Below are positions 37,491 through 47,304 of a DNA stretch of 64,000 nt, piece after piece (the first letter of the stretch is position 1; every line of letters begins with the position of its first letter). The position numbers and the translations under genes were made by a program. This DNA is from CAZWCE01 sp964632505 (GTDB taxonomy: Bacteria; Planctomycetota; Planctomycetia; Pirellulales; Thermoguttaceae): positions 62,001-126,000 of the forward strand of contig CAZWCE010000003.1 of the NCBI GenBank assembly GCA_964632505.1. The letters run 5' to 3'. Under the pieces are notes generated by a model. That model saw only the letters and a list, made by a program, of their open reading frames with translations, searched no databases and was not told the origin of the DNA.

Positions 37491-38090
37491 TCAAGAAGAT
37501 GCAAGGCACTCGCGAAAGAGCACTTCCAGGCGTTCCATGGGAAGCCCCACGACGTTCGATTCACTTCCCCGGCTGATACGCACCCACTCAAGGCCGTCCT
37601 GGTAACCGAATGCCCCGGCCTTTCCCCGCCAAAGACCACTCTCCAAATATTCCTCAATTTGGGCGTCGGTCAGCGGTTCCATGATCAACTCCGTCGTTTC
37701 GACCGCCTGATGGAGCCGATCGTCCGGACGATTCCAGAGGCAAACACCGCTGTGCACCCAATGCCTCTCCCCCCGAAGCAGGGAGAGGATTCGGCGTGCA
37801 TCTTCTCGATCGAGGGGCTTCCCGAGGACCGTTCCCGAGGCTTCGACCAGCGTATCGCAGGCGAGCACCAGTCCTTTTTCCACACGCCAGGCGACGTCCG
37901 CCGCTTTTTGATACGCCAACCGACCGACAAGTTCCCTCGGATCCTCGGTGCCGTGAATCTTGTCCTCGGCCCCTTCGCTGGGCGGAATCACCTCGAATCG
38001 GTATCCCGCCGTGCTCAAAAGTTCTCTGCGCCGCGGCGATTGGCTCGCAAGAATCAACGGAAGCTTAGCGATGGTTTCCTGGATATCCAC
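37491..38090 (-). CDS. maf: Maf family nucleotide pyrophosphatase
   Basis: A 199-residue Maf/YhdE-type enzyme that hydrolyses non-canonical or selected nucleoside triphosphates to monophosphates. The N-terminal substrate loop is LILASQSPRRRELL near residue 10, with the catalytic ACDTLVE near 75 and GKAGAFGYQDG near 155. The start is a GTG at 38090, supported by GGAG ten bases upstream. The family begins a few residues before LASQSPRR, which agrees. An ATG 87 bases further up is in frame but adds an unrelated basic segment. It sits upstream of the propeller gene on the same strand. Confidence 0.93.
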   Translation of the reverse strand: MDIQETIAKLPLILASQSPRRRELLSTAGYRFEVIPPSEGAEDKIHGTEDPRELVGRLAYQKAADVAWRVEKGLVLACDTLVEASGTVLGKPLDREDARRILSLLRGERHWVHSGVCLWNRPDDRLHQAVETTELIMEPLTDAQIEEYLESGLWRGKAGAFGYQDGLEWVRISRGSESNVVGLPMERLEVLFRECLASS

Positions 38091-38416
38091 TTTCGAAAAA
38101 CTCCAACCGATGATACAATTCTTCCGCGAAGAAAGACTTTTCCTCACGCCCTGCGACCTGGAGCGAAAGGCCTCCAAAAAATGTGATGGCGCAGCGTATT
38201 ATTTTAACCTGAAACGGCCGATTTTCCAACCATTCCCTCCCTCGATTTCATGAAGATCGCCTCCGGCTAGGTGAGTTGATTGAACGAACATTTGCCGACG
38301 AACACCACCTCCCTCGTGAACCGAAGCCCCCTTCGGAATCCCGGCAGCGCAAAACACGAGAAACGAGAAAACACGACTTCATCGGACATCGATCATTCCT
38401 TTCAGCGAGATCTCTC
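38091..38416. other. Intergenic region between divergent maf and RluA-type genes
   Basis: 326 bases, partly AT-rich near 38190-38215 (TATTATTTTAAC), which may carry a promoter for either side. No clear -35 partner was found and no gene was recognised. Confidence 0.4.
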
Positions 38417-39151
38417 ATGCCTGATGCCACAGAAGATCTTGAAATCATCTATGAAGACAATCATCTTTTAGCGATTTCGAAACCTCCCGGAATGGCCACC
38501 ATGGGCGTCTCCGATGACCGCCGAACGGTGCTCGATGTCGCAAAGTCTTATATCAAAAGGAGATACAACAAACCAGGGAATGTTTATCTCGGCGTGGTCA
38601 GTCGTCTCGATGCTCCCGTCACCGGCGTGTTGCTGTTCGCCAGAACTTCCAAAGCCGCCGCCCGATTGAATGAAGCGTTCCGGACGAAACAGGTCCGCAA
38701 AACGTATCTGGCCCTGATCGAAGGGCTGATCCACCCGAAGGAGTCGACGTGTCGGGATTGGCTCGCCAAGGACAAGCGTCACCGACGGATGCACGTGGTG
38801 CGGCCGGAGCATCCCGAAGCCAAGGAAGCGGTGTTGGAATATCGTTTTTTGAAGCGATTCCAGAGCCGCTCCCTTCTGGAAATCGAACTGATCACCGGTC
38901 GCAAGCATCAGATTCGTCTCCAATTGGCATCGAGAGGGTACCCGATCGTAGGAGATCGAAAATACGGGGCTAAAACAGTCTGGAACGTGAAGGTTCCTCC
39001 GGGCAAGAAGCCGGCCATCGCCCTCCATGCCGCGCGTCTGGAGCTGGTGCATCCCGTCCGCAACGAAGCGATGGAGCTCACCGCCCCTTTGCCGCCGGCT
39101 TGGCGACAGTTCGGCCGGGTCGAAATGTTCGGAGAATTCCATCCTCGCTGA
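38417..39151 (+). CDS. RluA-family pseudouridine synthase
   Basis: A 244-residue RNA pseudouridine synthase without an S4 domain. The catalytic motif is VSRLDAPVTGVLLFARTSKAA near residue 70, the Asp of RLD being the nucleophile. RLD is here preceded by Ser rather than the usual His. Other family motifs are LLAISKPPGMATMG near 20, KTYLALIEG near 100 and TGRKHQIRLQLASRGYPIVGDRKYG near 165. The start at 38417 is the natural family start but has a weak ribosome site, and an upstream TTG extends the frame. The rRNA or tRNA target is unknown. Confidence 0.92.
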   Translation: MPDATEDLEIIYEDNHLLAISKPPGMATMGVSDDRRTVLDVAKSYIKRRYNKPGNVYLGVVSRLDAPVTGVLLFARTSKAAARLNEAFRTKQVRKTYLALIEGLIHPKESTCRDWLAKDKRHRRMHVVRPEHPEAKEAVLEYRFLKRFQSRSLLEIELITGRKHQIRLQLASRGYPIVGDRKYGAKTVWNVKVPPGKKPAIALHAARLELVHPVRNEAMELTAPLPPAWRQFGRVEMFGEFHPR

Positions 39152-39455
39152 CGAACGACTTGACTTCTCCTGAAAAAGCCGGATCATTGGATGGGACGTC
39201 TCGAAGAATAGGAGTCTGCACTTCAAATAGGCCCCCATGTCTTCTTGTCCGTGAAGTTGAATCTCCTTGGCGCCGCATTCTCGACGGATTACCCTAGAGA
39301 TGCTGCCCGAGCACGAAGAATCCGCATCCTCCGCCGGTCGGAGGACTCCCCGCGCGGTCATGATTCACCTTGTCCGGAGCATTCAGCGCCGTAGGTCCCC
39401 GAAGCTCCTTTTCCGCAAAGGAATGCTTGCCGGAAGTTCATGACAATTTGAAGAG
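39152..39455. other. Intergenic region, no gene seen
   Basis: 304 bases between two rightward genes. No terminator with a T-run, promoter pair or small gene could be supported. Confidence 0.4.
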
Positions 39456-41216
39456 ATGGGTCGTTTCACCGGACCGCCGGAAGCGGATGCTTGGCCAGTC
39501 ACCCTTTTTCGAGCGATGGCCGTGTCCTACTCACACCCTTATACGAAATTCTCACGTTCCGTCATTACCAGCAAACTCGTCTCGCGAAAGGACGTCAAAC
39601 GGCTGGAACAGGAGTTGCGCGCCGAACGAGGGGAAGTGACCGATCGAAATGTCGCCGAGCGGCTCGTCGAGGAAGGTCGTCTCAATGCGTGGCAGGTCTC
39701 CCAGCTCTTCGAAGGAAGAACGCGATTCACTCTTTCCCGCTACCAGATCATCAATGCACTGGGACAGGGCGCCGAGGGGCAGGTATTTCTTGCCCGGAAG
39801 CTCCCCGAGGGAACGCGGGTGGCGATCAAAGTGCTTCCTCTGGAAAAAGCGACCGAAGCCAAAATTGCCCGATTCAAGCGTGAAATCGAGATCCAATCCC
39901 GGCTTTCGCACCCGAATTTGGTCCAACAACTCGATTCGGGACACGACGGAAACGTCCACTTCATGGTGAGCGAATTCATCGGCGGAGGCGATTTACGGGG
40001 ATTGATCCGGGCCCGAGGACGGCTCACTCTGGAAACGGCCGCCAGTATCATCGGACAAGTGGCCGAAGGGCTGCATTACGCCCATCAGCAGGGGGTCATC
40101 CATCGCGACGTGAAACCGGCCAACATTCTCCTTTCCGAGGATCACCAAGCCAAGCTTTCCGACTTGGGATTGATCGGCTACCTCGGCAAAGAGGCCAAAA
40201 ACGGCCCGGAGTACGGAAAGATTGTCGGCACCGCCGATTATATCGCCCCCGACCAGATCCTCTCTTCCATGAATCCCACTCCACTTTGGGATATCTATTC
40301 GCTCGGATGCACTCTCTATCACGCCGTGACCGGGACGGTGCCTTACCCGAACGGCACGACGGCACAAAAACTGAAGGCGCATCTCCAGTCGACGCCCCCC
40401 GACCCTCGAGAGTTCAACCAGTATCTCTCACCGGAGTTCGTCCAGTGCCTACAGAAGATGATGGAGCGCGAACCGGAAAAGCGTTTCGCTTCCGCCGAAC
40501 AGGTGAGTGAATCCCTGAGACCTTGGACCACCGCTCCGGCACAACTCGATTTTTCTTTCTCCCGGTTCGACCAGGACTTCCACGAAGATGTTGCCCCGGG
40601 GGAACGGACCGCCCCGTTTCACGATTTCATCAGCGGCGACCAGATTTCTGTTCCGAATCCCGAGTCGGAACAAGGAGAATCCCTTTGGACACGTTTTTTC
40701 CGCTTTCTTTCCAGACCGCTGCAACGTGGGGAAATGCCTAAAATGGAGGCTCCTCCCGCCCGGGAACCTCGCCGACGGGCAGACCGGGACCGTGAGAGAT
40801 CCTCTTTCGGAAATCATGAGGGGGCGAAGCAAGAAGAACAGGTCGTATCGCCTTCGCAATCGGAAGTATCGACCATCTCCGACGTGAGCGGCGGATCCGA
40901 CGTGGCCGGGAAAAAAGAACTCGACATGGACCGGGGATCGGAAGATCCGATACCGGTCCCGGTCCAACTTCCGGGCAATCCCGATCCGGTATACGTGCAG
41001 CCTCCGCCGATTGTGCAAAGACGTCCTGCCGATCGTGAAACCGCCTCCAGCCTTTCGATGGAAATCGAACTCTCTCGAGAGCAGGCGAATCCCGACCGAA
41101 GTTTTTCTCGACTCCGCATCCTCGCGTGGCTGATTTTTCTACTGGGCATCGTGCCGGTCGGGACGGTGCTCTTCTTGCTGGCCTTCTGGCGATTCGTCAC
41201 GGAATTCATCTGGTGA
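39456..41216 (+). CDS. Membrane-anchored Ser/Thr protein kinase
   Basis: A 586-residue Hanks-type kinase. A ~65-residue charged helical N-terminal module, typical of planctomycete kinases, precedes the catalytic domain (about residues 96-355). The Gly loop is LGQGAEGQVF, with catalytic Lys K124 (VAIKVLP), HRDVKPAN (216-223), DLG in place of DFG (236-238), and YIAPDQ in place of APE. DLG kinases are often active. A disordered Pro/Glu-rich linker leads to one C-terminal transmembrane helix (AWLIFLLGIVPVGTVLFLLAF). The start could also be the ATG at 39516. Neither has a clear ribosome site. The gene converges with the PpiD-like gene. Confidence 0.9.
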   Translation: MGRFTGPPEADAWPVTLFRAMAVSYSHPYTKFSRSVITSKLVSRKDVKRLEQELRAERGEVTDRNVAERLVEEGRLNAWQVSQLFEGRTRFTLSRYQIINALGQGAEGQVFLARKLPEGTRVAIKVLPLEKATEAKIARFKREIEIQSRLSHPNLVQQLDSGHDGNVHFMVSEFIGGGDLRGLIRARGRLTLETAASIIGQVAEGLHYAHQQGVIHRDVKPANILLSEDHQAKLSDLGLIGYLGKEAKNGPEYGKIVGTADYIAPDQILSSMNPTPLWDIYSLGCTLYHAVTGTVPYPNGTTAQKLKAHLQSTPPDPREFNQYLSPEFVQCLQKMMEREPEKRFASAEQVSESLRPWTTAPAQLDFSFSRFDQDFHEDVAPGERTAPFHDFISGDQISVPNPESEQGESLWTRFFRFLSRPLQRGEMPKMEAPPAREPRRRADRDRERSSFGNHEGAKQEEQVVSPSQSEVSTISDVSGGSDVAGKKELDMDRGSEDPIPVPVQLPGNPDPVYVQPPPIVQRRPADRETASSLSMEIELSREQANPDRSFSRLRILAWLIFLLGIVPVGTVLFLLAFWRFVTEFIW

Positions 41217-41249
41217 AGCGACCTTCGGCCGTCGGAACGGAGGAGCGTA

Positions 41250-43751
41250 TCAATCCGATTCCTCGTCTTCCCGCCAGCCGATCCATTCGAACCCGGTCTC
41301 CTTTTCCACTTCCCGATTCCAGGCTTGCATGACGTCGCTCGTATCGAAGCGTCCCGCGCCTTGGTAGGTCTGAAAAGGGGTCTGTTGGAAACTTTCCCAA
41401 AGCTCGGTCCCGTCGGGACGGGATGCGAGAACCCGGACGACGTAGGCGGACGTCTCGGGCTGATTCATCGCCACTCCGACCTCGTTCACTTGCAGCGAAA
41501 AGACTTTCTTCATGAATTCGTTGCCGGGAGCGACGATCAGATTCTTCTTCCCGGTCGAATCGCCTTCCTCGTCCGAGGTATTCTTTTCTTGGATCTGCGA
41601 AACCTGAAGAGGGATCTGATATCTGTACATCTGCAACTGCCAAGGCTGGAGATCGCCGTAATCGAGCCAGGAAAAGAAATCGGACTCGACCACCGGCACG
41701 TCGTCGTTCTCAGAGAAGACGCTCCGGAGCGATGTTCCCGTTTCCCGAGCCTCCTTCGCCAGCCGCCGGGCCTTTTCCAACGCGAGCTTGCGTGCCTGGA
41801 CTTCCTTCCACCGATTGAGGACCTCCTCGCGGACCTCCGAGAACTCGGGAACGCGACGCTCGGTCGAATGGAGCACCCACAAGAGGTACAAATCACCGGA
41901 GGTATCCATGGCGCGAAAGACTTCATAATTGTTCAGATCGGCGTTGAAAAGGACATCGACGACCGTACTACCCGCGCCGGTTTGCCCGATTTGTGCATCG
42001 GCCACCGGGAGTTTGGAGAATTCGTAGACGTCGAGCAGACCGGTTTCCTTGGAGGTGATGTCATGCTCCTCGGCCAAAGCGGAGAAATCCAGGGAGGCCG
42101 GTTTCGGATTCCGAGGATCGGCCATGTGCTTGAAATAATCCTGGAAAAAGCGGTTCATGCGTCCTTCGAGCAATTCCGCCTTTTGCATCCGTTCCTGCCG
42201 CGCCAGGGTGCGGCGGATTTGATCCTCGACCTCCGAGAGCGGCTTGTAAAGGTTCGATGTATCTTCCACCGGCGGCTGATCGTCGGTCTGCTTGCCGATC
42301 TCCGGCGGCGTGTCGTTCGCTTCGGTCGCAGAAGCCTCTTCCGAGGAAGCTTCCTCCGAGTCGGCATGCTCCGCGTCCTGCTCACCCTCGGGTGCGGCGT
42401 CGGCGGGCGTTTCTTCCGCGGAACCGGCTTCCTTTTCACCTTCCCCGCCCGCGGGATCCGCCGCTTCCGTTTCGGCCGGCTGGTTTTGCGGCTCCGATTC
42501 TGAAGCGGACTCGTCATCTTCGGCCTTCTCGTCCGTCGCCTCGCTCTCCTCTTGGTAGGAGACCGTGCGGAACCAATGCGGGATGCTCGTCGACGAGGTC
42601 TCGGGAGACGTTTCCGCAGCTTCTTCCTCGGCCGGCTCCGACTCCTCCTCGTTCTCGGAATCGGCTTCCGATGCCTCCGGCTGCGACGTTCCGATTTCCG
42701 GCGGCGTCGTCGCGTTCTCCGATTCCGGCGCCGCTCCTTCATCGCTCTCAGATTCGCTCGGCGTCGCGGGGTCGGAGATGTCGAGCGGGAACGCCCCGCC
42801 GTCTTCCATGCCGGGCAATTGCGGACCGCCTTCGGTCAAGTCGGACGTCCCCTCGTTGATGCCTTCGAAGGAGGAGAAGCTCTCCCGGCGAAAAAGCTGA
42901 TTCTTGTTCTCTTCGTAGTACTGCTCGACTTCCTCCTGCGGAATCGACTCGGTGTCGAGATTGTCCATCGAAACGACAAAATATTCCACGGCCACCTTTT
43001 TCGGGATCGCGAAGCCCGTTTCCGGACTGCTCGGCACCTGGACTTCATTTTTGTGCTCCGCGAAGAACTCGCGAAGGACGCTTTCTTCCGGAGTTTCGAT
43101 CTGATCGACCAGACTCTCCACCGGGACCGCGGCCGCCTCGATCGAAACCTCTCGGTTCAAACGCTGGAACCACTCCCAACGCTGACCGGGAGTCGCGCTG
43201 TCGAGACTCAATCCCATCATCATCATCAACTGCCGCTTGAGCAGATAATCCCGTAATTCGGCGAAGAGCGTGTCTTCATGAATGCCCAATTCCCCGAGCA
43301 TTTGGGTGAGCTGTTGGGTCGTCAGACGGTTATCGAAGAGCTCATTGAGCAGGAGAACGATGCTTTCGTCGGAAACGCGAATCCCCTTTTCCTGGGCATA
43401 TCGTGCGAGCATCCACTCCCGGGCGACCGCCTCACCCTCGAAGTTATTGATCTGTTGATACATCCGCTGCAGCGCCATGGGAGGCCGATCCTGATCTTGC
43501 GTGAGCAGGCGCATGGCGTAGCGCAAAAAACCGGCCAGTTGTCGCCTTTGGGACTGGAGCGTCTGAAGCTGCATGGCGTTCAAATCGCCGTAGGCGGCAC
43601 ATTTCGCCACCACCCGATCTCCGCCGCCGGCCGCGGCACCGATGATCTTCGATACGATCGGCAACACCACGAAACTGACCATCGCCAAGACGCCCAACAC
43701 CGCCAGGGCCGCTTTTTGGTTCTTACGAAATACATTAAATGGATTGGCCAT
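41250..43751 (-). CDS. PpiD/SurA-like membrane-anchored chaperone-like protein with acidic insert
   Basis: An 833-residue protein. Residues ~12-38 form one N-terminal transmembrane helix (AALAVLGVLAMVSFVVLPIV) and the rest would be periplasmic. Residues 50-310 resemble the SurA/PpiD N-terminal chaperone region (LLLNELFDNRLTTQQLTQMLGELGI...), with the EEVEQYYEENKNQLF segment typical before parvulin domains. Residues ~317-500 are a long Glu/Ser/Ala/Pro low-complexity insert. The C-terminal third contains paired segments (EVFRAMDTSGDLYLLWVLHS) but no parvulin active site that I can confirm. Likely a periplasmic folding factor. An extended -10 promoter lies at 43908-43916. Confidence 0.82.
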   Translation of the reverse strand: MANPFNVFRKNQKAALAVLGVLAMVSFVVLPIVSKIIGAAAGGGDRVVAKCAAYGDLNAMQLQTLQSQRRQLAGFLRYAMRLLTQDQDRPPMALQRMYQQINNFEGEAVAREWMLARYAQEKGIRVSDESIVLLLNELFDNRLTTQQLTQMLGELGIHEDTLFAELRDYLLKRQLMMMMGLSLDSATPGQRWEWFQRLNREVSIEAAAVPVESLVDQIETPEESVLREFFAEHKNEVQVPSSPETGFAIPKKVAVEYFVVSMDNLDTESIPQEEVEQYYEENKNQLFRRESFSSFEGINEGTSDLTEGGPQLPGMEDGGAFPLDISDPATPSESESDEGAAPESENATTPPEIGTSQPEASEADSENEEESEPAEEEAAETSPETSSTSIPHWFRTVSYQEESEATDEKAEDDESASESEPQNQPAETEAADPAGGEGEKEAGSAEETPADAAPEGEQDAEHADSEEASSEEASATEANDTPPEIGKQTDDQPPVEDTSNLYKPLSEVEDQIRRTLARQERMQKAELLEGRMNRFFQDYFKHMADPRNPKPASLDFSALAEEHDITSKETGLLDVYEFSKLPVADAQIGQTGAGSTVVDVLFNADLNNYEVFRAMDTSGDLYLLWVLHSTERRVPEFSEVREEVLNRWKEVQARKLALEKARRLAKEARETGTSLRSVFSENDDVPVVESDFFSWLDYGDLQPWQLQMYRYQIPLQVSQIQEKNTSDEEGDSTGKKNLIVAPGNEFMKKVFSLQVNEVGVAMNQPETSAYVVRVLASRPDGTELWESFQQTPFQTYQGAGRFDTSDVMQAWNREVEKETGFEWIGWREDEESD

Positions 43752-43907
43752 CAGGATCTTTCCTTACTCGAAGTTTCATTCATCCCTTGAATCTTGCTGC
43801 CCGAACGACCGGGAGGCACCAGCGAATCGAAAAGACCTCTTCCTCACGGAAGAGTCTCCGATCCGGCCGGGGTGGCAAGACGTTCGATTGATTTGGGGAA
43901 AAGACCG

Positions 43908-43916
43908 ATTATAGCA
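43908..43916 (-). promoter_or_regulatory. Extended -10 promoter of the PpiD-like gene
   Basis: On the minus strand TG-C-TATAAT (43916-43908), a perfect extended -10. The -35 is poor, as is usual for this type. It is about 157 bases before the start codon. Confidence 0.55.
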
Positions 43917-44323
43917 ACAACCCCCTTCTCGGAAAACCGGAAACGGCAGGATCTTTGGCCACAAGTCGGCTTTTTCCGAGAGGTCGCCTCGAAAGGGCCC
44001 CTCAAAAACTCAAGAGGACCGATTTCTCGGGGGTGCATCTTCCGGGCAAGTGCGGCCGAGAGAGCCTTCGTCTGGAAAAGGCGTGCCCCGAGTCCCATGC
44101 CGCATACCTCGGCCGAGAAGAGCCTGGCGAATCTAGGGAGAATCGGCAAGATCGGTCCGAGGCAATTTTGACGTTATTTTCCGGTGAGAAAAGGGCCTCC
44201 CCGCCGCGCGTCGATATAAGGAAATACCTGATAAAAAGGTATAAAAGGCATAAAAAGCCCATCATACGCATTGACAAAAACCGAAATATCTAAAAATATC
44301 AATAGGATTATCCGCCGGAAGTG

Positions 44324-44332
44324 TGCTATACT
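44324..44332 (+). promoter_or_regulatory. Extended -10 promoter of topA
   Basis: TG-C-TATACT at 44324-44332, downstream of an AT-rich tract and about 160 bases before the topA start. No good -35 at the standard distance. Confidence 0.55.
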
Positions 44333-44489
44333 CTCGCAAAAACCTTTCTCATTTTCCTTCCGGCCTCTTTTCTCGAAGCCATTACATCATTTATTCCACC
44401 AGGAAGAGGGATGTTTCGTGGCCGCTGAATCAAATGTCGGATGAGAGCCGAAATCATTTTTGATCCTCTGAATAAACGATAAAGGAATC

Positions 44490-47255
44490 ATGGTACACGA
44501 AGCAGGAAACGGCGCAAACGGATTTTCCCTAGTGATCGTCGAGTCGCCGGCGAAGGCCCGAACGATCGGGGGCTACCTCGGCAATGATTTCACGGTGGAG
44601 GCGAGCATCGGTCACGTCCGCGACCTCCCGAAGGGAACGAAGGATCTTCCGGAAAAGTACAAGAAGGAATCTTGGGCCCGACTGGGCGTGAACGTGGAAT
44701 CGGAGTTCGAGCCGATCTACATCGTCCCCAGCGACAAATCGAAGCAGATGAAGAAGCTCAAGCAACTGGTCAAGGAGGCCGAGGCGGTCTACCTCGCGAC
44801 GGACGAAGACCGCGAGGGAGAGGCGATCAGTTGGCATCTTTGCGAAGTGCTTCGCCCAAAGGTTCCGGTCCATCGCCTCGTTTTCCACGAGATCACCAAG
44901 TCGGCGATTCTCGACTCGCTGGAAACGCCGCGCGAGATCAACGAAGATCTTGTCCGGGCGCAGGAAGCCCGGCGGATCATCGATCGCCTATATGGATATG
45001 AGGTCTCGCCGCTTCTGTGGTACAAGGTCCGGCCGAAGCTGTCCGCCGGCAGAGTGCAGAGCGTGGCGGTGCGGCTGATCGTCGAACGGGAACGGGATCG
45101 GACGGCCTTCCATTCGGCGACCTACTGGGACCTGATCGGGACGTTCGCGCCGGAAGCCCAAAAAGATTTCGAAGCGACACTCGTCTCGGTCGGCGGGCGC
45201 AACATCCCCTCCGGCCGCGACTTCGACTCGACCACCGGAAAACTGAAAAAGCCGGAATTGCTCCTTCTGAACGAAGGGGAAGCGACCGAATTGGCTGAGC
45301 GGCTGAAAACCCGGCCGGCGAAGGTCCTCAAGGTCGAGGACAAACCTTACAGTACCCGCCCCTATCCCCCGTTCACCACCAGCACGCTCCAGCAGGAGGC
45401 GAACCGGAAATACGGTTTCACGGCCCGCATCACCATGAGTGTAGCCCAAAGTCTCTACGAGAACGGGCACATCACCTACATGCGTACCGATTCGACCAAC
45501 CTGGCCAAGGAAGCGACTCAGGCGGCGCGCGATCTGGTCGTCTCGCAGTACGGCAAGGAATACCTCCCGGAGCAGTCGCGGGTCTACAAGACCAAGGTGA
45601 AGAACGCGCAAGAGGCGCACGAAGCGATCCGGCCGGCAGGGCACCCGTTCGACTTGCCCGAGTCGCTCAAAAGCAGCTTGACCAAGGATGAATTCCGGCT
45701 TTACGATTTGATCTGGAAACGTACGATGGCCAGCCAGATGGCCGACGCACGAGGACATCGCGTCACGGTGACCATCGCCATCGACGAGGCCCATTTCGAG
45801 GTCAGCGGCAAGACGATCGATTTCCCGGGCTATCTCCGTGCCTACGTCGAAGGCTCCGACGATCCCGACGCCGAACTGGCCGACCGCGAATTCGCGCTGC
45901 CGAAACTCACTGAGGGGCAAGAGGTGCTGACTCGGGAGTTGGAGCCGAAATCGCACACGACCCAGCCTCCGGCACGATTCAGCGAGGCTTCGCTCACCCG
46001 AACCCTTGAGGAACGGGGCATCGGGCGGCCGAGCACCTATGCCTCCATCATCGAAACGATTCTCAGCCGCAACTACGTCTTCAAACGGGGCAACGCCATC
46101 ATCCCCACCTGGGTCGCCTTCGCCGTCTGCCAGTTACTCGAGACCCACCTGCCCGATCTGGTCGACTACACCTTCACCGCCCAGATGGAAGATCAACTCG
46201 ACGCGATCAGTCGCGGTGAGATGGGGCACGTCGATTATCTGAACTCGTTCTATTTCGGCAATGAACACGCCGGACTGAAGCAGCTCCTGGAAAACAAGGT
46301 CGACGAGATCGATGCCCGCGACGTCAGCCGCATCTACATCGGCACCCCCGAAGACAAACAAGGGGAAGAGGCGGAACCGATCTACGTGCGGATCGGACGA
46401 TACGGACCGTTTCTCCAGCAGGGCGAGCGTCAAGCCGGCATTCCCGAGGGCCAGGCTCCCGACGAATTGACGATCGAGCTGGCTCTCGATCTGCTCGAAA
46501 AATCGCAGCAGGGCGAGGAACCGCTGGGGATCTGTCCCGAAACCGATCTTCCGGTCTTCGTGAAGGTCGGACGATTCGGGCCATACGTCCAACGAGGCGA
46601 TCCCGAGAGCGACGAGAAACCCCAGAACGCCTCGTTGCTGAAAGGCATGAAACCGGAAGAGATCGACATGCCGACCGCCCTGAAGCTGCTTAGCCTCCCG
46701 CGCGAGGTCGGCAAACATCCGGAGTCGGGGGAAACGATCCAAGCGTTCAACGGCCGATTCGGTCCCTACGTGAAATGCGGCGACGAAACCCGTTCCCTCG
46801 GCGACGAGTACTCTCCGCTCGACATCACGCAGGAGCAGGCGCTGCATCTGCTGGCCCAGCCGAAATATCGACGCGGCGCCGCCAAAAAGAAGGAACCGCT
46901 GAAGGTCTTCGATGAATCGCCCGTGACCGGTAAGAAGGTTCAACTCCTCAGCGGACGCTTCGGCCCTTATGTGACCGACGGCGAGACGAACGCCTCCTTG
47001 CCTCGGGAATTGGAACCGGACGAGGTCACTTTCGAACGGGCTCTTGATCTCTTGGCCGAACGCGCGGCGAAAGGACCGGCCCGAAAGAAGAAGAAATCGA
47101 GCAAGAAAAAGACGACCAAAAAGAAAACCTCGAAAAAGAAAAAAGCGGCCAAGAAGAAGACCACCAAGAAAAAGGCCGCGAAAAAGACGACCAAAAAGAA
47201 AACGACCAAAAAGGCCGATTCCCCCGAAACGAGCTCCGATGAGGCGCCGTTCTGA
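44490..47255 (+). CDS. topA: DNA topoisomerase I
   Basis: A 921-residue type IA topoisomerase relaxing negative supercoils. The toprim domain opens with LVIVESPAKARTIGGYLG near residue 12. Its acidic motif is ATDEDREGEAISW near 107. The catalytic Tyr is in HITYMRTDST near 329. The zinc-ribbon tail is replaced by at least four cysteine-free Toprim_C repeats (YVRIGRYGPFLQQG, FVKVGRFGPYVQRG, FNGRFGPYVKCG, LSGRFGPYVTDG). The last ~55 residues are almost all Lys and Thr in KKK(T/A) units, a histone H1-like DNA-binding tail. AAAGGAATC precedes the ATG. A terminator follows. Confidence 0.97.
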   Translation: MVHEAGNGANGFSLVIVESPAKARTIGGYLGNDFTVEASIGHVRDLPKGTKDLPEKYKKESWARLGVNVESEFEPIYIVPSDKSKQMKKLKQLVKEAEAVYLATDEDREGEAISWHLCEVLRPKVPVHRLVFHEITKSAILDSLETPREINEDLVRAQEARRIIDRLYGYEVSPLLWYKVRPKLSAGRVQSVAVRLIVERERDRTAFHSATYWDLIGTFAPEAQKDFEATLVSVGGRNIPSGRDFDSTTGKLKKPELLLLNEGEATELAERLKTRPAKVLKVEDKPYSTRPYPPFTTSTLQQEANRKYGFTARITMSVAQSLYENGHITYMRTDSTNLAKEATQAARDLVVSQYGKEYLPEQSRVYKTKVKNAQEAHEAIRPAGHPFDLPESLKSSLTKDEFRLYDLIWKRTMASQMADARGHRVTVTIAIDEAHFEVSGKTIDFPGYLRAYVEGSDDPDAELADREFALPKLTEGQEVLTRELEPKSHTTQPPARFSEASLTRTLEERGIGRPSTYASIIETILSRNYVFKRGNAIIPTWVAFAVCQLLETHLPDLVDYTFTAQMEDQLDAISRGEMGHVDYLNSFYFGNEHAGLKQLLENKVDEIDARDVSRIYIGTPEDKQGEEAEPIYVRIGRYGPFLQQGERQAGIPEGQAPDELTIELALDLLEKSQQGEEPLGICPETDLPVFVKVGRFGPYVQRGDPESDEKPQNASLLKGMKPEEIDMPTALKLLSLPREVGKHPESGETIQAFNGRFGPYVKCGDETRSLGDEYSPLDITQEQALHLLAQPKYRRGAAKKKEPLKVFDESPVTGKKVQLLSGRFGPYVTDGETNASLPRELEPDEVTFERALDLLAERAAKGPARKKKKSSKKKTTKKKTSKKKKAAKKKTTKKKAAKKTTKKKTTKKADSPETSSDEAPF

Positions 47256-47281
47256 GAAAACCGTCGGCGAGAAGCCCCCTC

Positions 47282-47304
47282 CCGCCGGCAATCCCGGCGG
47301 TTTT
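47282..47304 (+). terminator. Rho-independent terminator of topA
   Basis: CCGCCGG (47282-47288) pairs with CCGGCGG (47294-47300) over a five-base loop and is followed by TTTT. It starts 27 bases after the topA stop. The T-run is short. Confidence 0.7.

Larger units (their letters stand above)
43752..44489. other. Long intergenic region between divergent PpiD-like and topA genes
   Basis: 738 bases. It holds the leftward promoter at 43908-43916 and the rightward one at 44324-44332. The section 44200-44320 is AT-rich with TTGACA at 44271-44276. No gene, tRNA or terminator was recognised. Confidence 0.5.

Noticed and set aside
44271..44303. TTGACA with TATCAA as a topA promoter
   Set aside because: The spacer would be 20 bases with a weak -10. 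The extended -10 at 44324-44332 fits better.
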